NCBI GenBank assembly: GCA_944472155.2
Contig: OX235277.1
Location: 31,382,804 to 31,446,803, forward strand
Source of the DNA: Trichobilharzia szidati
Lineage: Eukaryota; Platyhelminthes; Trematoda; Strigeidida; Schistosomatidae
Direction of reading: 5' to 3'
DNA length: 64,000 bases
Below are positions 56,575 to 64,000 of the stretch, in pieces. The notes under the pieces were generated by a model that ran no database searches, was not told the DNA's origin, and saw nothing but the letters and a program-made list of their open reading frames with translations. Position 1 is the stretch's first letter, and each line of letters begins with the position of its first letter. Made by a program: the position numbers and the translations under genes.

Positions 56575-57340
56575 TCAAGTGTCCGTTGAGAGCCATTCCT
56601 TGTCTTGTCTCCTCTTTCTTCCTAAAACGGTTGCACACGTTTCGTTGAAAATCACCTTCAGAGAGTTCCAATGGTCTTCCACGCATGATTTCTCAGTGGT
56701 GCCAAGTAGTGTTTCCTGCTTTGCTCTGACAGTTGCAATGAAAGTGTCCTTTGTGATTGTGTCCTTCAGTTTTTGAGTGTTGAACTTGCATTGTGGCCTA
56801 TCCCCAGGTATCCTCGAGGCTTTAAGCTTCACCTTGAAAGTCCCTTCTACTAGGTAGTGGTGTGAACCCACATCTGCCCCTCTCCTCGACCTTGTGTCCA
56901 GTAGGCTCCGTCTCCACCTCCTTGAAACTGAAATGATGTCTATCTGGTTTTTGGTGTGTCCATCTGGTGAAATCCATGTTTCCCTGTGTATATCCTTGTG
57001 TTTGAATACACTGCCACCAATCACCAAATCATTGAAGGCGCAGAAGTCTGAGAAGAGTTTACCACTGTCGTTCACTTCACCGAGGGCCTCGCGACCCATG
57101 GTGAGTTCTCTTCCTGTCTTGTCTCCTCCCAGTTTCGCATTCATATCATCCATCAGGATTCTGATATCGCTATTTGGGACGCTGTCCATTACTGTCTGTA
57201 GTTGTCTGTAGAAATCCTCCTTCTTCTCTTGTTCTGAGATGTTTGTAGACACATAGCATTGAATGACTGTAACCTTCTTTCCTTTTGAGTTGACATACTT
57301 TTTATGTGTTCACACTATTCCACCTATCACAAATTCATGA
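56575..57340 (-). pseudogene. RTE AP-type endonuclease, C-terminal two thirds
   Basis: From about 57340: FVIGGIV-stop-THKKYVN, then GKKVTVIQCYVSTNISEQE, RILMDDMNAKLGGDKTGREL (D-x-N motif), LFSDFCAFNDLVIGGSVFKH, TWISPDGHTKNQIDIISVSR, RSRRGADVGSHHYLVEGTFK. AP nucleases of this clade have Ser-Asp-His near the end; here the codon is CAC where GAC would restore Asp, so the active site looks dead. It ends at TGA near 56575 (KEWLSTDT), and a frameshift separates it from the RT part. The N-terminal third is absent. Confidence 0.82.
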
Positions 57341-57539
57341 TCATTGGCCTTATTAATGAAACAGCTACCACAATTATATTCTTGTTGAAGGCGAATTGTA
57401 CTCAGTAGTACTGTTATGATAAACTTTCAAATATTTTGTTTTTTTATTTTCAGTTTCCTGTGAAGGCACTGGAAAGCTGTTTCTTCCTAGTTTTGGAATT
57501 TTCAGCAGTACTTACCAACAGCTGCACCAGAAACCGAAA

Positions 57540-57860
57540 ATAAAACCTTGAATTCATAAGGTAAGCTCGTTGCAAAAAAGCTACGAGGATAGAACCCAAT
57601 GGCCCATCTATTCCAACTTCATTCATTTCAATGTATAGAACCACCACTACCTAGTTCCATTGATAAACATTCGTTTCATATCAGATGTGGTGGACCCCAC
57701 CGGCTATGACTTCTCGTAACATGAAGCTATTGAGTCCAACACCTGATTCGATGTTAGATAAGCACTACTAAAGAATATAAAACTCGGATGGAACCAAAGG
57801 TGCAGCGCTTCTTGGTTTTCACTGATTCTTTATTAGGTGTCGACTCGTGATGAAATCAAA
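57540..57860. repeat. SINE-B pieces in mixed orientation
   Basis: 57590-57715 reads as a minus-strand head (CCAATGGCCCATCTATTCC, GGTGGACCCCACCGGCTATG). 57740-57860 looks like a plus-strand tail (TTCTTGGTTTTCACTGATTC, GTGTCGACTCGTGATG). Same head-minus, tail-plus pattern as at 40380-40990. Confidence 0.45.
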
Positions 57861-57982
57861 ATTAAGATTTTATTTACTGTCACCTATATATCCACAGCTC
57901 TTATAAATTACCTGCTACTCTGTAGGTTGGATTGACTCCAGTCTTCCTCCCGAAATGTTCTCATGTGGCCACGCGTTGATAG

Positions 57983-57985
<3 letters not shown>

Positions 57986-58017
<32 letters not shown>
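57986..58017. repeat. (AT)n microsatellite
   Basis: About 16 uninterrupted TA units next to the PLE start. Confidence 0.95.
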
Positions 58018-58020
<3 letters not shown>

Positions 58021-58029
58021 AACCAGTTA

Positions 58030-59120
58030 AACATTGGAATACCAATAACATATTTGAAGGAACTGCTGCTGAGGTGTACTATAAATGTACAATTCACTTT
58101 CAGTGACACCATCCACGGACAAAAGGGTCCATTACTAGCAGACTGTTTCATGGCAAGCTCTGAAAACGGTCTATTAAAGTCGACTAGTGACAATTTACAA
58201 CTATGTACAAGGTAAGTAGATGACATTTTCATTATTTGAGAAAATAATTTTGACCTCAGCCAATTGCCACAGGTATTCAACAACTGCTATCCAGCAACAA
58301 AGTTCACCCTTCAATTGAAAAACGAATCCAAAATTTGCCTTCTTGATGTAGAACTAACAAGAAGGCCAGTACACTGAAAACACAACCTGAACGGTCAACT
58401 GACAAGTTCCTTCAATCTAGTGGCCATTGAACAGAAACGAAATTTAATTACATCCCTCGCCACTCGTGTCAGATGCCTCTGGAATCCTGACGCCATAGAA
58501 GCAGAACTAGATATTCTGAAAGAAATCTTCGTTTAAAATGGACACCTATCGAGATTCATTGATGAGAACATCAAAATGCTGATTCAGATAAATGAAACAT
58601 TACTTGTTACGAAAAAAACTTTACATGAACCTGTATTTCAAGGGAGACTTAACCTACGATATTATTAAGGGAAGAATTTCATAGTCTTTGAGGAAAGCAC
58701 TCTTCCTGGCAATGCGAAGAGTAGTGTTCTACAGTCGTCCGCTGGTCTTCAGAAACCTTAAGAATGAGATCTCCCATCTGATCACTTCTGTGTGCATATA
58801 TCAGTTCACCTGTTCTTGTGAAGCCAGACATATATTGGTCTTTCGACGCGTATCTTGTCTAAAATGGTTCAAGAACACTATCCTATATGGTTGCGGAAAG
58901 GTAGTAGTGGCTCTATGAGGAGTGAGATAATTGAACACCTTGTCAACATTGGTCATTTTATCTGGACAAACTTCTTCAAAGTTATCCACAAAGAGAAGAA
59001 CAATTTGCCAAAGGAAATACACTTCTGTCTCCTTTGCATTGCTGGAGCTCTATCCACTCAGATAAAAAAATTATTCAACCAGTTCTACTATCATGGCAAC
59101 AATCATTTTGATTTCTACTA
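58030..59120 (+). pseudogene. Penelope-like element, RT and GIY-YIG
   Basis: LNIGIPITYLKELLLRCTIN, VQFTFSDTIHGQKGPLLADC (motif B region, GSPL altered to GPLL), TAA at 58213-58215 exactly where Tyr of YVDD belongs, then VDDIFII (motif C). FNNCYPATKFTLQLKNESKI, CLLDVELTRRPV, FNLVAIEQKRNLITSLATR, VRCLWNPDAIEAELDILKEI, FIDENIKMLIQINETL, TSVCIYQFTCSCEA (Cys cluster), then after a frameshift YIGLSTRILSKMVQEHYPIW (GIY-YIG), RSEIIEHLVNIGHF, FFKVIHKEKNNLPKEIHF. At least five lesions. This copy is distant from the 12690 type. Confidence 0.83.
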
Positions 59121-60499
59121 ACCTAATTTTCGTTTGTTTGTTTTTCTAACTAAATATAACTCTACTATTCCCTTAGGAATCTAACATAATGCTATATTTC
59201 CCTTCATTTCTATGTGCATCCTGATTACAACTCATTCATTAAATTATCCATCTTATTACGCAACTCTAATACAGTTCCTCAACTCCTTTTATGTATTAAT
59301 TATTATTAACAGCTGTGATTATGAATACCCATCACTTTTTTTACTGCCCTGTTTCATGAAAAGTTGTACATAAATGTGATTGTACAACTAAAAAAATGAA
59401 TTTGCAGAAAAGAGACTCTTCGCTGAATTGTCTGTCTTCACTAACTGTTGTGCAAACTGTTCACACTGTCTCTATTCCTGTTTGTGAAAACTTTATATGC
59501 ACAACTCACATAATATTTTGTCGAACCCTACAATCAGTCAGTAGACGGCATTCTCTCATGACGTCCCTGAGCTGGCTCCATACGAGCTGTTATTTGCATG
59601 TCTAACCCTGCCTCTGAAAACAGTCCCTGAGACGCCGAGATTCGCCGTCTCCTCTTACATACGCTACCAGATGAGAGACAGCTTCGAAGTCCTTCAGAAA
59701 TGCCTTCATGTCTTCCATTTCAAAAACCTGTCGTCACAGCAATTCCATATCCAGCAATAGGCAGTGATACCAAATGTAATGACATAACACAGTGGTATCA
59801 GGTGCCGGAATTGTTCATTGGTATAATGTCAACCTGAAGTTTATGGCCCTTGATTTTTCAGTGTTTCTTTTTGATCTTCAGTATATTCTGATGGCGAAAA
59901 TATTCATTCAGACACCCAGAAATAAACAAAATAGTTGAGTAAAGAATATTCTAATAGTATAGCTGACGCTACTAGTTATTCAGTTTGGTGGAAGTCAGCG
60001 CACACCACTGACTATTTGCTGACACCTTATCAGTTACACAGTGAAATAATCAGTGCTGATGAGTGCTGAAAGGTAATGAATGCATCAGTCAAAATATTTC
60101 ATCTCTCCACAAAGTGTTCCTACATGTGATATTTATGAAAATCATGGGTGACAAGCATATCCCCATTATCACTAATAAAAATGCTAACTCCTATTATTCA
60201 TTTCAAATTTGTTGTTCGAAGACATCGTAGTAAAAATAAGAATCTTGCAATAGTAAAAACATTAGGCATTTTTTGAAGGATTCTATTAGGTGTATACATT
60301 CATAACGACCAGTCAAAACATGCTCAGCTATGAAGCTGAGTACTTGAAGGCGTTTGAAATGATGGGTACTGGACTCAGTACTCATTGGGAATAGCATAAA
60401 GATGTAAGTACATCCAACTAAAAAGTCTCAAGTAGGATTAAGCATGTGTCATAGATCCCTTTATTAACGACCGCCCACCAAATAATAGACCGAATTTGT
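59121..60499. other. PLE 3' flank then unassigned
   Basis: T-rich after the PLE. No gene or repeat recognised from 59400 on. Confidence 0.45.
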
Positions 60500-60710
60500 A
60501 AGAGCAGCAGCTCATGGGCCAACGCACTGGGTTCCAGTAGCCGAATGGTGTACAAGTTCTCCTTGTTGCTGCAGGGTCTTGGGTTCAGACCCCAGTGGGT
60601 GCGTAGTGCTGGAGAGTCACAAACCAGGAAGAAGCAGCTGTTCAGTAATCCCTGTTGTTCCAATGGCTCTCTAACTGATGTTAGCTCATGATCAAAACTG
60701 AAACATATCA
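60500..60710 (+). repeat. SINE-B copy
   Basis: TAGCCGAATGGTGTACAAGT (A-box side), GGTCTTGGGTTCAGACCCCA (B box), decayed hammerhead at 60595-60655 (GCTGGAGAGTCACAAACC, AGGAAGAAGCAGC), tail CCAATGGCTCTCTAACTGAT. Confidence 0.72.
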
Positions 60711-60909
60711 GAAGCCTACAAACTAGCTCTTGAAAATTAGATTTAATAAACTTAGTTTCATATAAAACAAGTATTGATAAGTACGCATTTAGATTAAAAA
60801 TACACTAGTGATTTTCGAAAAATAGAACCATTCCGCATGCATCAATCTTTGTTGACATGAGAAATTTAGTGAGCACTATGATCTGTGTGCATTAACTGTA
60901 TAAAAATTT

Positions 60910-61140
60910 GAGTTCCTAGTGGAACACTGGGTTTCGAGCTTGGAGCTATAAAGTTTCTTCAGCGCTGGTGCTTCCTGGTTTTTACTAGATGATGCTAAAC
61001 TTATGTCCAACCTTCCCTCCTCTCCAGACTTACTACAGACAAGTAAACTAAGCGAGTCTTACTGGAATGCTTCGGCTGGGAACCGAACCCAGACCATGTG
61101 TGTGGCTGGAGATCATTCTACAACTCAGACACAGACGTAA
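60910..61140 (-). repeat. SINE-G copy with RTE-like tail
   Basis: Left edge TTCCTAGTGGAACACTGGGT is the RTE-like 3' tail on the minus strand; the body includes AAGTTTCTTCAGCGC. On the minus strand the right side gives GAGTTGTAGAATGATCTCCA and CTGGGTTCGGTTCCCAGC (B box). Confidence 0.72.
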
Positions 61141-61664
61141 TTGCTATGTAAAGCTATCAATTAATGTAGCATAATTTCATCAAATTACCTGTACTACTCA
61201 TAACTAAAACAGTAGCTATAAGAATATTTAATTTCCAAAGCACTACCTGTTAAACCGCATCAGTCATTTCTTGGGTAAAATCTCGCTAAAAAATTAACAC
61301 TTAACATGGCTGTTAAATGACGTTACTAAGTTAATTCCATTTATTTAATTACTATCCGAACATATGCTAGGAATGCTAGACATAAGACCCCTGTTAAATT
61401 ATTCTAACCTTTATATTAATTAAACTGCCATTCTGTCAATCATAATAAGTCTGTATAGCACAGTATAAAGATTCATGAAGTTCCCCATATCGAGGTCAAA
61501 CCCAATACAAGCTGATTATAACTGCTTAATGTAAACTTTAGGGTTGCTTGATAAAATATCCCTATGACATATGCTTAAAATGAAGGATTTCAAAAATGTA
61601 ACCATTCATTCTACAAAGAAGAAATATTTACCCTAAACAAATTTACTTTCAAGTTGTGCATTCC
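61141..61664. other. No feature seen
   Basis: AT-rich unassigned. Confidence 0.4.
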
Positions 61665-62165
61665 TATTTATATTACAGCATTACATGACAACGGCAAACT
61701 CAGCGGAGAGTTCGAAGCGAAGACAGAAGTAAGACAAGGCTACCTGCGTATTATTACCGATGATATTCTTAATCGTGAAGGACTGGATTGTGCGGTACAC
61801 TGTACGTACCAAGTGAGAAGGCAGAAATACGCTGCACTGACAGATAAGAAGACTCTAGAAGACTTTTATTTTATTTCATTTTTTTATTATAGCTTGATTC
61901 CACTCCATATTTGTTGGTACAAGTATGGCACTTTCAGCATGTGATATCGGTAGCCCAAATTTACTAGGCCGACCAATTGATATCAGGTGTGCGTCGGTTG
62001 AGGATCGAATCCCGGACCATGTGCATGGTCGGTGAGAGTCCTGCCCCCTGAATTTGGCGCGTGGATAATTTATGTTTAATGTCACAAAAACTCGAATACT
62101 TGCTAGCGAAGAGAGGACTCCAGGTGAACATAAAGAAGACGGAGGCGATAAAGATAATCAACCAA
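61665..62165 (+). mobile_element. RTE-clade LINE, internal RT fragment, split by SINE-A
   Basis: LHDNGKLSGEFEAKTEVRQG (motif B) with a deletion after it, KKTLED up to 61865, the SINE, then LCLMSQKLEYLLAKRGLQVN (after motif C) and IKKTEAIKIINQQ to about 62165. The FADD codons are damaged at the SINE edge. It ends at the CAA-rich run, where PLE sequence begins. Confidence 0.75.
61866..62053 (-). repeat. SINE-A inserted in old RTE
   Basis: Left: TTATTATAGCTTGATTCCAC (3' end); body CCGACCAATTGATATCAGGT; B box GAGGATCGAATCCCGGACC; right: CATGGTCGGTGAGAGTCC (head, cut short). It separates LED from the motif C region of one LINE. Confidence 0.75.
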
Positions 62166-62318
62166 CAAAAAAAAGGAACACCAATGAAACCGCCCATATC
62201 TGGATTAATAGCTGAAGATGTTATGCAAAGATTAGAATTAATTGCTCTACCTAAAATGAAACCGAAAATCTGGGTACGTTACGTTGATGATACATTTGTA
62301 TTAATTAGGAGAAATGAT

Positions 62319-63610
62319 CTGAGTCGCATCATCCGGGAGAGGATAAAGGAGGCACTGGATACAGAACTCCGCCAACCGGAACTAGCTGGATTCAGGAAAG
62401 GCAAATCATGTTCTGACCAAATTGCAGCTCTACGCATCATCATCGAACAAAGCATGGAATGGCAATCAAACCTCTACCTCAACTTCCTTCATAGACTTTG
62501 AGAAGGCCTTCGACAGCGTTGGCCGCGAAGTAATTTGGAAACTACTCAAGTACTACGGCTTACCCCAAATATTCATCAACCTTATTCAACAGCTGTACGA
62601 CAACGGCACATGTCAAGTGATCCACAACGGAAAACTCAGCGAGGCGTTTGGAGTAAGCACAGGAGTCAGACAAGGGTGCGTATTATCACCAATGGTATTC
62701 CTAATTGTGGTGGACTGGATTATGCGTCAGACAGTGGGAAACGAGAAGACAGGGATATCCTGGACCGACGTGAAGAACCTAGAAGACCTAGATTTCGCGG
62801 ATGATCTATGTTTGATGTCACACAAAATAGAAGACATACAAGCGAAAACCGACAAACTGGTCGAAAAAGCAGCAAAGACAGGACTCCAGGTGAAAAACAT
62901 AGACAAGACGGAGGTTATGAAAATGACCAACCAACAACAACAACAACAGCAGCAACGTCCAGCGCCAATCACCATCAACGGGAGGGATTTGAAAGAGGTT
63001 AATTCATTCACTTATCTAGGAAGCATTGTCTCAACTACGGGAGGAACGGACGAGGATGTCAAATCGAGAATCGGGAAGGCGAGAAACACATTCATCAGCC
63101 TGAAACCAATCTGGAAATCTTCGTCACTCAGCATCAACAACAAAATTCGGATTTTCAATACAAACGTCAAGTCACTTCTTCTATACGGATCAGAAACTTG
63201 GCGGGTCACAAAGAATATTTCCAACAGGTTGCAGACCTTTATCAACAACTGTCTTCGCTCTATACTGAAAATCAGATGGCCGGAAAGAATCACCAACAAG
63301 AAACTACGGGAACAAACAAAGCAAGAACCAATCGCTGAACAAATTTGCAGGAGAAAGCGGATATAGGTTGGACACTCGCTGAGGAGGCCGCTGGGTGACA
63401 TCGCGCGTCAGGCCAACGCTCGAGTGGAACCCGAAAAGGAAGCGGTGAGTGTAACGTCCAAGGGTGACATGGAGGAGATCGTGTGAAGAAGAGTTGAAAC
63501 AGTATAGACTAACATGGATGCAAGTGAAAAGTACAGCAGAAGACAGAAGCAGGTGGAGGCGTGCAGTTGAAGCCCTCTGTTCCACTAGGAACCCAAGGAA
63601 ATAATAATAA
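62319..63610 (+). mobile_element. Young 5'-truncated RTE LINE inserted in the PLE
   Basis: Flanked by GAGAAATGAT (62309-62318) and GAGAAGTGAT (63611-63620), a 10-bp target duplication with one change. The 3' end is CACTAGGAACCCAAGG then AAATAATAATAA. Twin of 54650-55925 on the opposite strand; they part only in the last 20-25 bases. Confidence 0.9.
62422..63366 (+). pseudogene. RTE reverse transcriptase, motifs A-C (twin copy)
   Basis: Same 314-codon frame as 54878-55822 on the other strand, including the CTTC duplication before FIDFEKAFDSV, the glutamine run and the TAG after RRKRI. The catalytic FIDFEKAFD and DFADD strings are intact, but the RT finger region lies in another frame (to 62501), so no working RT can be made without frameshifting. 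Confidence 0.88.
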
Positions 63611-64000
63611 GAGAAGTGATTTATTATATATCCATACATTAATAAACATCATATTTGAAGTCATCAAGTTCACAAGAGAAGAACAATTAGATAACAGAAT
63701 CCCATTTTTAGATGTCTTAATCGGAAGAAGCAACACAGGAAATTTAGAAAAACAATTATATAGAAAATCAACGCACACAGATCAAATACTCAACTATACT
63801 AGCGATAATCCAGTTACTCACAAACGAAACTATGTGCAGACATTGTTTAAAAGAGTTCAAGCACATTGTAGCACTCCAGAGTTGAAAAGAATGGAAGAAA
63901 AATACCTACAAATGATCTTCACAAAGAATCGTTATCCACAAAATTTCATCAAAAAGTGTTTAAAGTCGAATCACAACACCAACAAGGAACCATCATCAAA

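Larger units (their letters stand above)
54640..57365 (-). mobile_element. RTE-clade LINE, longest copy (nuclease + RT)
   Basis: From 57365 down to the 3' end near 54640. Covers most of the AP-type endonuclease, the linker and the RT with its C-terminal domain, in three frames because of indels. The 3' end has CACTAGGAACGCAAGGAACA followed by AT-rich ATAATAATA. From 54650 to 55925 it is the inverted twin of 62319-63594, identical as far as I compared. Confidence 0.88.
62173..64000 (+). pseudogene. Penelope-like element RT, split by an RTE, runs off window
   Basis: From 62173: GTPMKPPISGLIAEDVMQRL (motif B, usually GSPIS), KIWVRYVDDTFVLIRRND (motif C, intact YVDD). At 62318 an RTE interrupts. 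After 63621 the same frame resumes: LLYIHTLINIIFEVIKFTRE, NRIPFLDVLIGRSNTGNLEK, QLYRKSTHTDQILNYTSDNP, YVQTLFKRVQAHCSTPELKR, KNRYPQNFIKKCLKSNHN to the window end with no stop. So apart from the insertion this RT segment is intact, the best-kept PLE RT here. The 5' part (motif A) is missing because the element begins at 62173. The GIY-YIG should lie beyond 64000. Confidence 0.88.

Noticed and set aside
1..64000. Spliced-leader RNA, snRNA or rRNA genes
   Set aside because: Looked for the schistosome spliced-leader start, U6-like box and rRNA strings by eye; none seen.

Overview
The window looks like intergenic or intronic DNA from a blood fluke, most likely genus Schistosoma; the species cannot be fixed from this sequence. 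It is AT-rich with many (AT)n, (TG)n and (GA)n tracts, has no operons, and is packed with broken retroelements. The combination is typical of schistosomes: RTE-clade LINEs ending in AATAATAATA, Penelope-like elements (PLEs) with a GIY-YIG nuclease, a Merlin DNA transposon, tRNA-derived SINEs, and Sm-alpha-like repeats with hammerhead ribozyme cores. No complete host gene was recognised. Two short stretches (minus strand 9319-9529, plus strand 53378-53472) look like host exons because open reading is bounded by splice-like AG and GT.

Layout. 0-2.2 kb: an RTE 3' end, an Sm-alpha copy and a decayed PLE. 2.4-5.8 kb: a Merlin transposon with both terminal inverted repeats and a decayed DDE transposase, split by a 5'-truncated RTE with a long open reverse transcriptase (RT) and a 9-bp target duplication, and hit again by a SINE. 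7.2-8.9 kb: PLE fragments, one flanked by about 158-bp inverted repeats. 10-12.2 kb: a 2-kb block repeated at 28.9-30.9 kb. 12.7-17 kb: two long PLE pseudogenes. 18-23 kb: SINEs, Sm-alpha and RTE debris. 23.1-25.4 kb: a second RTE family, broken by only two in-frame stops. 26-40 kb: RTE, PLE and SINE debris, with a 1.2-kb inverted copy of the 22-kb region. 41.6-44 kb: PLEs, one with inverted repeats. 46-48.6 kb: a third copy of the 22-kb segment and two opposed Sm-alpha copies. 48.6-54.6 kb: the least repetitive part. 54.6-57.4 kb: the longest RTE copy (nuclease plus RT). 58-59 kb: another PLE. 61.7-64 kb: a nested stack in which an old RTE carries a SINE and is joined to a PLE, and the PLE is split by a fresh RTE copy nearly identical to the 54.6-kb one.

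How the parts relate. Autonomous LINE and PLE families supply RT and nuclease. The non-coding SINEs depend on them; one SINE family carries an RTE-like 3' tail. Sm-alpha and SINE-B copies carry self-cleaving ribozyme cores next to tRNA-like promoter boxes. Nearly every coding copy is broken by stops, frameshifts or 5' truncation. Family labels SINE-A (head matching GCGTCGGTGG...), SINE-B (hammerhead SINE) and SINE-G (tRNA-Gly-like head) are mine. SINE and LINE edges are read by eye and are approximate to tens of bases.
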